From Chryseobacterium vaccae (lineage in GTDB: Bacteria; Bacteroidota; Bacteroidia; Flavobacteriales; Weeksellaceae): a DNA stretch of 64,000 nucleotides. A program made the translations under genes and the position numbers. Below are positions 18,130 to 26,971 of this stretch, piece after piece. The notes under the pieces were generated by a model. The model was not told the DNA's origin. It did no database searches and worked only from the letters and a program-made list of their open reading frames with translations. Numbering within the stretch: position 1 is the first letter of the stretch; each line of letters starts with the position of its first letter. The stretch is from contig NZ_VSWH01000001.1 of NCBI RefSeq assembly GCF_009602705.1, forward strand, positions 3,782,001-3,846,000, given 5' to 3'.

Positions 18130-19338
18130 ATGGAAAGAAAAACTATAAATATCATAAAAACAGTACTTTTCTCTTCTGTTCTGTTAGGAGCAGCAGCCTG
18201 TAAAAGTGACACTGAAGAAATCGTGGAAGAAGTAACTTTTCCTTCAGAAGTATTGAAAGAATCTTATACGATTGACAGGCTTAAGTTGTTAAACATCGAT
18301 CCGAAGATCGAAGGAAAGCTGACTTGGAGCATCAACGATTCTATTATTTCTGAAAACCTTCAGCTGGATTTTGTAAGTGCTGTTACCAAAACATACCCAT
18401 TGACTTTGAAGGTTGAGGCAAAAGGAGCTGTGAAAATTTACAAATCATCCATCATTGTGAACCAGGAAGCAGTGCCTTACAGTAAATATATCAGCAATGT
18501 TTTTGATTATCGTCCGGCAGTAGGGCAGTTCATCAATGAAATGCCTGAATATCTGAACGGAAATACAGAAGCTGATATGATCAGAAAGGCAAAAGAATCT
18601 CTTATCGGCGGAAGCTCTACGATGATTACCCTTGGCGGATACGGAGGGTATGTTGCTTTCGGCTTCGATCATACCATTGCTAATCTGGAAGGAAGAGATT
18701 TTAAAATTCTTGGAAATGCCTTCTGGGGAAATAGTGCCAATGCTACCAGATCCGGATCATGTGAACCGGGAATCATCATGGTGGCTTATGATAAAAACAA
18801 AAACGGAAAACCGGATGAAGACGAATGGTACGAAATCGCCGGCAGTGAATATTTTAAGAATACCACTCTTAAAAATTACAGTATAACCTATTTCAAACCC
18901 AATGAAAATAAACCTCCCGTTCCCGGAAGTGAGTTTTGGCAGACTGATGTGGAGTACATCAAATGGCAGGATAATAATGGGACTTCTGGATTTAAAACTA
19001 AAAATACCTTCCATGCACAAAGCTATTATCCTTTATGGCTTTCCCAGGCTTCTTACAGCTTTACAGGAACCAGACTGAAGGATAATTTTTACGACCAGAG
19101 CGGAACGGGGGCTTATTGGGTAGGAACCTCCTATGATTATGGATATGCAGATAACGCACCGAATAATGATGAGGCTTCCAATATTGATATTTCATGGGCA
19201 GTAGACAGAAACGGAAATTACGTTAAGCTTCCCGGAATCGATTTTATTAAAGTATATACCGGGGTGAATCAGGAAGCCGGATGGCTGGGCGAAGTTTCTA
19301 CAGAAGTAGCGGGTGCTTATGACCTGCATCTTAATTAA
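18130..19338 (+). CDS. Surface lipoprotein of the B12 locus
   Basis: The protein has a lipoprotein signal (lipobox GAAAC, Cys24) and 402 residues. The N-terminal part (30-110) looks like a bacterial Ig-like domain. The C-terminal part has the recurring surface-protein block GGYGGYVAFGFDHTIANLEG with FKILGNAFWGN, and EPGIIMVAYDKNKNGKPDED, a calcium-loop-like stretch. Proteins of this form sit in Bacteroidota cobalamin loci as accessory surface proteins; whether it binds B12 itself (as BtuH-type lipoproteins do) is not visible. It lies 12 bases after the BtuG-like gene and is surely co-transcribed. Confidence 0.8.
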   Translation: MERKTINIIKTVLFSSVLLGAAACKSDTEEIVEEVTFPSEVLKESYTIDRLKLLNIDPKIEGKLTWSINDSIISENLQLDFVSAVTKTYPLTLKVEAKGAVKIYKSSIIVNQEAVPYSKYISNVFDYRPAVGQFINEMPEYLNGNTEADMIRKAKESLIGGSSTMITLGGYGGYVAFGFDHTIANLEGRDFKILGNAFWGNSANATRSGSCEPGIIMVAYDKNKNGKPDEDEWYEIAGSEYFKNTTLKNYSITYFKPNENKPPVPGSEFWQTDVEYIKWQDNNGTSGFKTKNTFHAQSYYPLWLSQASYSFTGTRLKDNFYDQSGTGAYWVGTSYDYGYADNAPNNDEASNIDISWAVDRNGNYVKLPGIDFIKVYTGVNQEAGWLGEVSTEVAGAYDLHLN

Positions 19339-19375
19339 CAGATCGAAATATAAATAAATTTAAATACTTATTAAA

Positions 19376-21652
19376 ATGAAAAAGTTTTACCTTTTTACAA
19401 TGCTGTTCCTGTTCGCATTTTTGGCGAATGCACAGGTTACCGTGCAGGGCGTTCCCCGGAATGATATCCAGAGAAATGAACAGCTTAATACCACATTAAC
19501 TCCCAATATTAACTTTTCGGATATCCAGTATTGGGTGGGAACAGGTTCTAATGAAGCTGCTTTTGTTGTACAGTGGAATGACAGCAAAAACCCGGACGCT
19601 ATGGTTTGGGGATTCAGATGGAACGGAAATGCTACAGGTGAAGATATGCTGAAGACCATTGCACAGGCTGATCACCGTTTTTTTTCACTTCTTTATCAGG
19701 GAACCCAGTTTGGAACGGCAATAGGAGGTTTAGGTTTTGATCTGAACGGGCAGAATATTAATGCGCTTTATAAAAACGGAAATACAACCTATCCGCTTTA
19801 TCCGGCCAGTGGAATCATCAACACAACAGCATATGATTTTGACAGTTATGCGGCTGCAGATGCCAATGATCACTGGCAGTCCGGATGGACCACCAATGGA
19901 TACTGGTCGTACTGGGTGAAAGATCCTACAGATAGTGACTTTGGGTATTCAGGGTTAGGCGCTTCTTCCCGTAACTTACAGAATGGTTCATGGGATGTAT
20001 GGAATTTTAATGTTGCTTTTAGTGAAGCTCCTATTTCATCTACCATGACACCCGTTTCCCCTTATGTATCTTCAACAGATTTTACTAACGGATTCTTTAT
20101 GGTGAATGAAGACTGGTTCGGACATACCAATGGCTCTGTGAATTTTGTACATAACAACGGCCAGATCAGCTACCGTGTTTACAGTAATACCAATAATAAT
20201 CAGGCTTTTGGAGCCACTACCCAGTACGGAACAATTTACGGAGATAAATTTTATTTTATCTCAAAACAGGCAGCAGACGGCAATGATACTCAATATACCC
20301 CTGGCGGAAGATTGGTAGTTGCCAATGCACAGACCATGCAGAAAATTGCAGGATTCAATGATATAGGTGGAGGAGACGGAAGATCTTTCTTAGGTGTGAA
20401 TGAGCACAAAGGGTATATCGGAGCTTCTAACGGAATTTATACATTTAATATTGACAATCTTCAGGTAGGAAGTTTAATCACCGGAACCGGAGGCGGAAGT
20501 CAGTATGCAGGGCAGATCGGAAATATGATTCGTACCTCAAAATATGTTTTTGCAGTAAAACAGTCTGCAGGAATTCTGGTAATTGACCCTAATACGGATA
20601 CGGTAGTTTCTACCATTTCAGGAGCCTATCACTCAGTTGTTCAGGCGAAAGATGGAAGTGTATGGGCGATTCAGGATCAAAAGCTGGTGAATATTGACCA
20701 GAGTACTTTTGCAGTAACAGTATATAATATTCCTGTGACAAAATACCTAGGATCATGGGGAGCCTGGAATGCCGGAAGCTTTACAGCAAGTACAAAGCAG
20801 AATGTATTGTATTGGATTAATTCGGTTAATAGCTTTGTTTCCGGAACGCAGATCGTAAAGTTTGATGTAACGACTAAAACGTTCAATGAAAATTTTGCCG
20901 CTATTCCAGGACAAACGGGACAATTCAAACAGATTCCTTATGGTGCCGGACTGCGAGTGAGCCCGGTAACCGATGAATTAATTCTTAATACGACCGAAAG
21001 TGGCTTTGGTGCTCATTATCAGAAAAACTGGATCCATACTTTCGATGCCAGCGGAAATCTGATCAATACAAAGACTCTTAATGATTATTACTGGTTCCCT
21101 GCAGTGGCAGTGTTCCCAGATAACAGTGCTCCGGTAATAAGTTCTACCTTCCCTTCCCAGGCTTCAGTAGGAAATGTGACAACTATTGATCTGAAAACAG
21201 CCGTTGCCGATGAGGATAATATAAGCGCTTCAGTGGTGAAGACATTGAAATCAAACTCTAATCCAGCTGTGGTTTCCGCAGTGATCAATGGAAATGATGA
21301 ACTTGTTCTTACTCCTGTTACAAGTGGAACTTCAAATATCGTAATCAGCTTCAATTCTAACGGAAAAGTAGTTGAAAAAACACTCACCGTAACCAGCACA
21401 ACATCCAGTCTGGCTACTGCAGAAGTGAAGAAACTGGAGTTCAGTATTTATCCAAACCCTGTTTCCGATATGCTGAACATCAAAACTCCGGATAAAGTTC
21501 TGAATGTTTCAGTTTATGATATTTCCGGAAAACAGGTAAATGCTCCATTCCAAAACGGACAGGTGAATGTAAGCACGCTTCCGAACGGAATGTATATTCT
21601 GAAAGCAGTTACAGATAAAGCAGTTTATCAGCAGAAACTGATCAAAAAATAA
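19376..21652 (+). CDS. T9SS-exported beta-propeller protein of the B12 locus
   Basis: A signal peptide (ending LANAQ) is followed by three parts. The first is an N-terminal domain (about 25-220) that begins with YWVGTGSNEAAFVVQWND. The second is a propeller region (about 225-570) with blade-like repeats resembling the BtuG-like gene, for example AGILVIDPNTDTVVSTI. The third is an Ig-like domain plus a C-terminal type A T9SS sorting domain (FSIYPNPVSD, then LPNGMYILK and QQKLIKK). Such proteins are secreted and anchored on the cell surface. Its place at the end of a riboswitch-controlled operon suggests a second cobalamin-capturing protein; the substrate is inferred. Confidence 0.85.
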   Translation: MKKFYLFTMLFLFAFLANAQVTVQGVPRNDIQRNEQLNTTLTPNINFSDIQYWVGTGSNEAAFVVQWNDSKNPDAMVWGFRWNGNATGEDMLKTIAQADHRFFSLLYQGTQFGTAIGGLGFDLNGQNINALYKNGNTTYPLYPASGIINTTAYDFDSYAAADANDHWQSGWTTNGYWSYWVKDPTDSDFGYSGLGASSRNLQNGSWDVWNFNVAFSEAPISSTMTPVSPYVSSTDFTNGFFMVNEDWFGHTNGSVNFVHNNGQISYRVYSNTNNNQAFGATTQYGTIYGDKFYFISKQAADGNDTQYTPGGRLVVANAQTMQKIAGFNDIGGGDGRSFLGVNEHKGYIGASNGIYTFNIDNLQVGSLITGTGGGSQYAGQIGNMIRTSKYVFAVKQSAGILVIDPNTDTVVSTISGAYHSVVQAKDGSVWAIQDQKLVNIDQSTFAVTVYNIPVTKYLGSWGAWNAGSFTASTKQNVLYWINSVNSFVSGTQIVKFDVTTKTFNENFAAIPGQTGQFKQIPYGAGLRVSPVTDELILNTTESGFGAHYQKNWIHTFDASGNLINTKTLNDYYWFPAVAVFPDNSAPVISSTFPSQASVGNVTTIDLKTAVADEDNISASVVKTLKSNSNPAVVSAVINGNDELVLTPVTSGTSNIVISFNSNGKVVEKTLTVTSTTSSLATAEVKKLEFSIYPNPVSDMLNIKTPDKVLNVSVYDISGKQVNAPFQNGQVNVSTLPNGMYILKAVTDKAVYQQKLIKK

Positions 21653-21678
21653 ACCATATTCACTTTTATTTCAATAAG

Positions 21679-21712
21679 AATCGGCGGCCCAACGGGCCGC
21701 CGATTCTGTTTT
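21679..21712 (+). terminator. Strong GC-rich terminator closing the B12 operon
   Basis: AATCGGCGGCCC (21679-21690) pairs perfectly with GGGCCGCCGATT (21694-21705) around a 3-base loop, followed by a T-rich stretch. It lies between convergent genes and may serve both. Confidence 0.9.
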
Positions 21713-21734
21713 ATCATAACAATATTCCTTAGAA

Positions 21735-22523
21735 TTATGGGGTAATTCTGATCTTTTTAGAATAAGTCTTTTTGTCTTTTGTCTCAATATTCATAATGTA
21801 AATCCCTTCAGGTTGTCTTGCTTCAAAAGTATTGGATTTTATGGTAGAGTTAAATACCTCTTTTCCTGAAGTATTGGTCAGAGTAACCTTTGATCCTTCA
21901 AAAGAAGCATCACCGGCAAGTGTGATCTGTCCGTTTTGACTGTGAGCCATAAAATTGATAAACGGATCTTTATACTGATAAGCATAGTAAACTCTAAGGG
22001 CGCCATTCACACTAAGAAGACCGCCGTTAAGGTTAATTTTAATACGATCGAAAGGTATATTCATCGTCAATTCAATTTCTGCCTTGCTTGGGTCTGTACC
22101 TCCTAGTTTAATAGCATTGTTGTTAAGATTCTGGTAGTCATTATTAGATACATTGCCGTTGAATGTCTCAATAGAAATTCCGCTGATCAGCTGTGCCGCC
22201 AGCATGGTCTGATCTGATCCGATTCCAATGACAAGTTTGTTGGTGTTAGCAGCAATGTTGGTAGATGGGAAAATCAAGACCTGTTCAGTTCTTGCTAACA
22301 ATCCTACAGAAACCTGAATAGTAGAATAATCATCTTCATTACTTCCTACTGCATTTTGAGGATTGAGTACGCCGCAACCTAAACAGATCCCAACAACCTG
22401 ATTGGTTTGACTGCTAGCATAGATTTTAGTGATTTGAGCAAAAGATGTGCTCATCAGGAACAGAGTAGAAGCCAATACTACTGCTTTCTTCATAAACAGG
22501 CTTACAAATAAATTTGCTTTCAT
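21735..22523 (-). CDS. Secreted protein with T9SS type A sorting domain
   Basis: The function is unknown. The protein starts with a signal peptide ending STSFAQ; ATG 22523 and an internal ATG at 22493 are both possible, and both lie downstream of a TACATTTG promoter element (22566-22559). The mature part has a short CLGCGV motif near residue 47 and a beta-rich domain. The C-terminal 75 or so residues match the T9SS type A domain form (GKEVFNSTI, PEGIYIMNIETKDKK, YSKKIRITP). It is probably exported by T9SS to the surface or medium. Confidence 0.8.
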   Translation of the reverse strand: MKANLFVSLFMKKAVVLASTLFLMSTSFAQITKIYASSQTNQVVGICLGCGVLNPQNAVGSNEDDYSTIQVSVGLLARTEQVLIFPSTNIAANTNKLVIGIGSDQTMLAAQLISGISIETFNGNVSNNDYQNLNNNAIKLGGTDPSKAEIELTMNIPFDRIKINLNGGLLSVNGALRVYYAYQYKDPFINFMAHSQNGQITLAGDASFEGSKVTLTNTSGKEVFNSTIKSNTFEARQPEGIYIMNIETKDKKTYSKKIRITP

Positions 22524-22558
22524 ATGTTAAAATTTAGTTTTCTGGTATTCAATTGATG

Positions 22559-22566
22559 CAAATGTA
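22559..22566 (-). promoter_or_regulatory. -7 element of the T9SS protein gene
   Basis: On the minus strand the sequence reads TACATTTG, matching TAnnTTTG. It is 36 bases before ATG 22523. Confidence 0.5.
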
Positions 22567-22706
22567 ATCATAAAATAATTATGTTAAGTAAATTATTTCA
22601 TAATTGTGTGATTATTTAATATTAGCATAATATAATTGTTTAATTTTATTTTTATTTAAGTAATTGAAAATGAATTATTTTAGTGTTGTTTTTAATTTGT
22701 AGATCA

Positions 22707-22743
22707 TAAAAAAATCCGATAGTTTTTTACAACTACCGGATTT
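22707..22743 (-). terminator. Terminator after the 22807-23391 gene
   Basis: On the minus strand a 13-bp stem with one mismatch (AAATCCGGTAGTT with AACTATCGGATTT) is followed by a run of T. It lies 64 bases past the stop. Confidence 0.8.
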
Positions 22744-22806
22744 AATTGATTTGTTTAGTTCGTGATTTTTTGAGTGGTTTTTTATGAATTTTATACTGAA
22801 AGGGGA

Positions 22807-23391
22807 TCAATTTATGGTTTGCCACTTGCTGTTTTGCTCTTCGGTGTTTTTAATACGCAGCGGTTTAAAGGTTTTGAAATCAGAGGTTTCATATTCCAGC
22901 TCATAAAGATCGTTGCCGTTTACAGATCCTTTTTTTATAGCTACAAGATTTACGGTCAGTAAATATTTTCCATTTTTTTGTTTTTTGATAAATTCCGGAT
23001 CATAAGTCCTTCCACTCACAGCATTAAATTCAAATGTATGATTGGTTGGTGCATATTTTTCAAGATTAGCTAAAAAATCATTTGATTCTGGAATGGTGAG
23101 TATTTCTCTTAGCTTAGTTTTTTCTATCCTGAAATGTTGGGAAGTAGAAAAGCTTCCCCGGTCATTCCGCCAACTGATGATTTCGCCCGGAATGCACTCT
23201 GTCATGATGATGGCTTCATTAGGCTCTGCTCCCGCTAGTTTTGAAAACTCTTCAAGCGCAGGTTTCGGATATTTCTTATACCTGAAGTTTTTTTGAATTT
23301 CTGAAACCTTGGGATGAGCTGTAGTTTCAAAGCTTTGTGCGAAAAAAGTAATGCTTACAAACAGGGACGCGCCAATAAGTATTTTTTTCAT
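22807..23391 (-). CDS. Secreted hypothetical protein
   Basis: I do not recognise this 194-residue protein. It has a signal peptide (MKKILIGASLFVSITFFAQS) and no further membrane segment. The middle contains LAGAEPNEAIIMTECIPGE and a charged, partly helical stretch; the C-terminal third has alternating strands (GKYLLTVNLVAIKKGS and YELEYETSDFKTF). It is probably a periplasmic or secreted single-domain protein. It stands alone, with a terminator directly downstream. Confidence 0.7.
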   Translation of the reverse strand: MKKILIGASLFVSITFFAQSFETTAHPKVSEIQKNFRYKKYPKPALEEFSKLAGAEPNEAIIMTECIPGEIISWRNDRGSFSTSQHFRIEKTKLREILTIPESNDFLANLEKYAPTNHTFEFNAVSGRTYDPEFIKKQKNGKYLLTVNLVAIKKGSVNGNDLYELEYETSDFKTFKPLRIKNTEEQNSKWQTIN

Positions 23392-23568
23392 GAATTAGTT
23401 TTTTGAAAAGTGGGTGTCGTTTTAATCAAATTTAAATATTGTAAATTAAGTTTACAAATTAAATAGCGATAACTTTAGGGTAAAATACACGATACGAATG
23501 TATAGAAGCAAAAAAAAGACTTTATATAAAGCCCTTTTTTACCCTTGGTTCTAAACTCGAACTATTAT

Positions 23569-24681
23569 TTAATTTAAATATTGCAGAACATTTTTCTTTT
23601 CTAAAGTTATTTTTTTGTGTTCTGCATTTTCTATTGTGATAGTCTGGCTAGTGTCAAGCGTCTTTTTTACCTCACAGAATATCTCGGGAGTTATTTTTGA
23701 AATATCAATGCCATTTACTTTAATAATTTTGTCTGATAAATTTAGTTCAGCTAATTGAGGTATTTGAAGTTTATTGACAATGATTAAATCATCTTTCATA
23801 GGAGCCAATGCAATCCCAAAAGTCTTATATTCCGGTTTGTTTCCGTTTGGAATTAGCGTCATTTTTTTATTGATAAAATCAAGGGTTATCAAATAATTCT
23901 GCATAAATCGAGTGCCTATAAGATTTCTTGCACTGGTACTGCTGTCTATTATTTGATTGCCAAATGAGGTATTATTCATTTCAACTTCCATTAGATCCAC
24001 TTGTCGCTCACCTTTACTTACACTGTTAATAGATTGTGCCAAAAATCCTTCAAAAATTAAAAAGTTATCATCTTTTACTAAATTGTATGTCTGCTGGTTT
24101 AGCGTAAGTCCCATGCCGGAGCCGGAATCAAATACATATTCTATGTTCTGGTTTCTTATTGTAAGATTAACTTTCGGAACCTCTGTAAAACTTTCCGTAA
24201 TAAATGGAAATGCTGTTGTGTTTGAATAAATGCTGTTATCCGCTTTATCAAAAGTTACAATTTTCTTATTTTTAAAATCAAGCTGCCATATCTTATCTTT
24301 CATCAGATTAGCCCCGAAAATTCCGCTTATTTTCATGCAGGCACGAGAGCTTATCCAACCTATATCAGCAAATGAAAAGTTTGCCTCTTTGATATTTAAA
24401 TTAGAGACCTGTATATTTTTTATTGAAAAGACATCCATCTTTGATTTTACATTGTTTCCGTCTATCCCTTCAAAAATAATTTTGGTTTTCTTTGAAGCAA
24501 TCTTGTCTCTAAGCTCTGACGATATAATCGTGAAAGCACCTGTGTCAAAAACAAAATTATGAAGCTCGTTTTCAATGGTTACTTTAATAACCATTTTGCC
24601 TTCTATCATTTCAAAAGGTATTGTTGCTGCTTTTAAAAAGAAAGGTAAAAGGAAAGTGATGATAAAAAGATATTTTTTCAT
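23569..24681 (-). CDS. Retropepsin-like aspartic protease with C-terminal PDZ domain
   Basis: A signal peptide (residues 1-18) leads into two related half-domains, each with an aspartyl-protease active-site motif: FVFDTGAF (Asp46) and YVFDSGSG (Asp185). This is the gag-asp/retropepsin-like layout common in Bacteroidota. The C-terminal 90 residues look like a PDZ domain (APMKDDLIIVNKLQIPQLAE, then IKVNGIDISKIT). It should act in the periplasm or at the envelope. The second motif has Ser in place of Thr, which is tolerated in aspartic proteases. Substrates are unknown. It starts 14 bases after its predicted transcription start. Confidence 0.85.
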   Translation of the reverse strand: MKKYLFIITFLLPFFLKAATIPFEMIEGKMVIKVTIENELHNFVFDTGAFTIISSELRDKIASKKTKIIFEGIDGNNVKSKMDVFSIKNIQVSNLNIKEANFSFADIGWISSRACMKISGIFGANLMKDKIWQLDFKNKKIVTFDKADNSIYSNTTAFPFITESFTEVPKVNLTIRNQNIEYVFDSGSGMGLTLNQQTYNLVKDDNFLIFEGFLAQSINSVSKGERQVDLMEVEMNNTSFGNQIIDSSTSARNLIGTRFMQNYLITLDFINKKMTLIPNGNKPEYKTFGIALAPMKDDLIIVNKLQIPQLAELNLSDKIIKVNGIDISKITPEIFCEVKKTLDTSQTITIENAEHKKITLEKKNVLQYLN

Positions 24682-24701
24682 TTTTAGGTTATTACATATA
24701 A

Positions 24702-24709
24702 CAAATATA
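24702..24709 (-). promoter_or_regulatory. -7 element of the aspartic protease gene
   Basis: TATATTTG on the minus strand, 20 bases before ATG 24681. It lies about 14 bases beyond the terminator hairpin of the tandem array. Confidence 0.55.
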
Positions 24710-24722
24710 ATACATTAAAAAA

Positions 24723-24742
24723 AGACTGCCTAAAGGCAGTCT
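24723..24742 (-). terminator. Terminator of tandem unit 1
   Basis: AGACTGCC (24723-24730) pairs with GGCAGTCT (24735-24742) around TAAA; on the minus strand a T-run follows. The same hairpin recurs at 25459-25478, 26195-26214 and 26931-26950. Confidence 0.9.
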
Positions 24743-24763
24743 CTGAATGGGTTTAAATAATTG

Positions 24764-25150
24764 TTACCACTCCCAGGTATAAGATATATTACCACCTACA
24801 GTAGTAGCACCTGTTTGAGGATTTGTCGTCGTGGTGATACCGACTGAAAGTTTCTTTTTCTTCTTACCTCTGGCAGCAAATGCTGAAGGAGGCGTGGTGT
24901 CCTGCATTTCAATAGGAACTTGTCCTAAAAGTCCAATTGCTAAACTAAACCCAGTGATTCTTAAATCTGCAATTTCAAGAGAAGACAGGTATTCGTTTTG
25001 TTCGTCGGTTAGTTCGAAGTTTTCTCGGATGAATAAAGCTGGGTCTTTCGCTACATTATCAGAAATCATAAGTCTTTCCTCAAAAGGTAATTCGTTAATT
25101 TCTGCTTGTTTTGCTTGTACTCCTTCCGGAGTGAATGGCATTCTTTCCAT
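24764..25150 (-). CDS. Tandem-repeat protein, copy 1 (function unknown, leader-peptide-like N terminus)
   Basis: I do not recognise this 128-residue protein. No signal peptide or clear membrane helix is present. Residues 1-85 are mostly acidic and helical: MPFTPEGVQAKQAEINELPF, then KDPALFIRENFELTDEQNEY, whose DP...NF.LT.EQ pattern recalls Nif11/NHLP-type leaders, and a moderately hydrophobic GFSLAIGLLGQVPIEM. A basic ARGKKKKK stretch (about 94-101) leads into a Thr/Gly-rich, strand-like tail (LSVGITTTTNPQTGATTVGG) ending YTWEW. Copy 1 has two private synonymous changes (a Pro and a Leu codon). A modified peptide, bacteriocin or exported protein is possible but unproven. Confidence 0.9.
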   Translation of the reverse strand: MERMPFTPEGVQAKQAEINELPFEERLMISDNVAKDPALFIRENFELTDEQNEYLSSLEIADLRITGFSLAIGLLGQVPIEMQDTTPPSAFAARGKKKKKLSVGITTTTNPQTGATTVGGNISYTWEW

Positions 25151-25223
25151 AATAAATAATAGTGTTAGGTTAATTGGTTAAAAAAGTAAATAACAGTGAG
25201 CGCTATCCTGTTGTTTTCTAAAG

Positions 25224-25231
25224 CAAAGATA
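25224..25231 (-). promoter_or_regulatory. -7 element of tandem unit 1
   Basis: Minus-strand TATCTTTG, about 75 bases before the ATG. Identical elements lie at 25960-25967, 26696-26703 and 27432-27439, so each copy can be transcribed on its own. Confidence 0.65.
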
Positions 25232-25458
25232 TTGCTGCGCAGCGACAGAACTCGTCGTATTAAAATTGATTACAAGAAAAAATAAAAAATTATTGAAAGA
25301 TTTGCTGTAAGGTGAATATGATTGCGTATTGCAATAATTTGAATTGACACATTAAAATATATTAATGTAAAAATGTCCTAAAACCTATCCGCTGTACACC
25401 TCTTGATGCCAAATGAAACCTCTGATTTCCACATCAAAAGTATTTTGTATTCTGAAAA

Positions 25459-25478
25459 AGACTGCCTAAAGGCAGTCT
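25459..25478 (-). terminator. Terminator of tandem unit 2
   Basis: Same AGACTGCC/GGCAGTCT hairpin and T-run as unit 1. Confidence 0.9.
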
Positions 25479-25499
25479 CTGAATGGGTTTAAATAATTG

Positions 25500-25886
25500 T
25501 TACCACTCCCAGGTATAAGATATATTACCACCTACGGTAGTAGCACCTGTTTGAGGATTTGTCGTCGTGGTGATACCGACTGAAAGTTTCTTTTTCTTCT
25601 TACCTCTGGCAGCAAATGCTGAAGGAGGCGTGGTGTCCTGCATTTCAATGGGAACTTGTCCTAAAAGTCCAATTGCTAAACTAAACCCAGTGATTCTTAA
25701 ATCTGCAATTTCAAGAGAAGACAGGTATTCGTTTTGTTCGTCGGTTAGTTCGAAGTTTTCTCGGATGAACAAAGCTGGGTCTTTCGCTACATTATCAGAA
25801 ATCATAAGTCTTTCCTCAAAAGGTAATTCGTTAATTTCTGCTTGTTTTGCTTGTACTCCTTCCGGAGTGAATGGCATTCTTTCCAT
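25500..25886 (-). CDS. Tandem-repeat protein, copy 2 (identical to copy 1)
   Basis: The 128-residue product is identical to copy 1. In DNA it differs from copy 1 at three synonymous positions (Thr, Pro and Leu codons) and shares its Thr-codon variant with copy 4. It has its own promoter (25960-25967) and terminator (25459-25478). Confidence 0.9.
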   Translation of the reverse strand: MERMPFTPEGVQAKQAEINELPFEERLMISDNVAKDPALFIRENFELTDEQNEYLSSLEIADLRITGFSLAIGLLGQVPIEMQDTTPPSAFAARGKKKKKLSVGITTTTNPQTGATTVGGNISYTWEW

Positions 25887-25959
25887 AATAAATAATAGTG
25901 TTAGGTTAATTGGTTAAAAAAGTAAATAACAGTGAGCGCTATCCTGTTGTTTTCTAAAG

Positions 25960-25967
25960 CAAAGATA
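25960..25967 (-). promoter_or_regulatory. -7 element of tandem unit 2
   Basis: Minus-strand TATCTTTG at the same offset from the ATG as in unit 1. Confidence 0.65.
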
Positions 25968-26194
25968 TTGCTGCGCAGCGACAGAACTCGTCGTATTAAA
26001 ATTGATTACAAGAAAAAATAAAAAATTATTGAAAGATTTGCTGTAAGGTGAATATGATTGCGTATTGCAATAATTTGAATTGACACATTAAAATATATTA
26101 ATGTAAAAATGTCCTAAAACCTATCCGCTGTACACCTCTTGATGCCAAATGAAACCTCTGATTTCCACATCAAAAGTATTTTGTATTCTGAAAA

Positions 26195-26214
26195 AGACTG
26201 CCTAAAGGCAGTCT
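26195..26214 (-). terminator. Terminator of tandem unit 3
   Basis: Same AGACTGCC/GGCAGTCT hairpin and T-run as unit 1. Confidence 0.9.
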
Positions 26215-26235
26215 CTGAATGGGTTTAAATAATTG

Positions 26236-26622
26236 TTACCACTCCCAGGTGTAAGATATATTACCACCTACAGTAGTAGCACCTGTTTGAGGATTTGTCG
26301 TCGTGGTGATACCGACTGAAAGTTTCTTTTTCTTCTTACCTCTGGCAGCAAATGCTGAAGGAGGCGTGGTGTCCTGCATTTCAATGGGAACTTGTCCTAA
26401 AAGTCCAATTGCTAAACTAAACCCAGTGATTCTTAAATCTGCAATTTCAAGAGAAGACAGGTATTCGTTTTGTTCGTCGGTTAGTTCGAAGTTTTCTCGG
26501 ATGAACAAAGCTGGGTCTTTCGCTACATTATCAGAAATCATAAGTCTTTCCTCAAAAGGTAATTCGTTAATTTCTGCTTGTTTTGCTTGTACTCCTTCCG
26601 GAGTGAATGGCATTCTTTCCAT
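26236..26622 (-). CDS. Tandem-repeat protein, copy 3 (identical to copy 1)
   Basis: The product is identical to the other copies. It has one private synonymous change near the 3' end (the Tyr codon of YTWEW is TAC instead of TAT) and shares a Thr-codon variant with copy 1. It has its own promoter (26696-26703) and terminator (26195-26214). Confidence 0.9.
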   Translation of the reverse strand: MERMPFTPEGVQAKQAEINELPFEERLMISDNVAKDPALFIRENFELTDEQNEYLSSLEIADLRITGFSLAIGLLGQVPIEMQDTTPPSAFAARGKKKKKLSVGITTTTNPQTGATTVGGNISYTWEW

Positions 26623-26695
26623 AATAAATAATAGTGTTAGGTTAATTGGTTAAAAAAGTAAATAACAGTGAGCGCTATCCTGTTGTTTTCTAAAG

Positions 26696-26703
26696 CAAAG
26701 ATA
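26696..26703 (-). promoter_or_regulatory. -7 element of tandem unit 3
   Basis: Minus-strand TATCTTTG at the same offset from the ATG as in unit 1. Confidence 0.65.
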
Positions 26704-26930
26704 TTGCTGCGCAGCGACAGAACTCGTCGTATTAAAATTGATTACAAGAAAAAATAAAAAATTATTGAAAGATTTGCTGTAAGGTGAATATGATTGCGTA
26801 TTGCAATAATTTGAATTGACACATTAAAATATATTAATGTAAAAATGTCCTAAAACCTATCCGCTGTACACCTCTTGATGCCAAATGAAACCTCTGATTT
26901 CCACATCAAAAGTATTTTGTATTCTGAAAA

Positions 26931-26950
26931 AGACTGCCTAAAGGCAGTCT
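26931..26950 (-). terminator. Terminator of tandem unit 4
   Basis: Same AGACTGCC/GGCAGTCT hairpin and T-run as unit 1. Confidence 0.9.
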
Positions 26951-26971
26951 CTGAATGGGTTTAAATAATTG

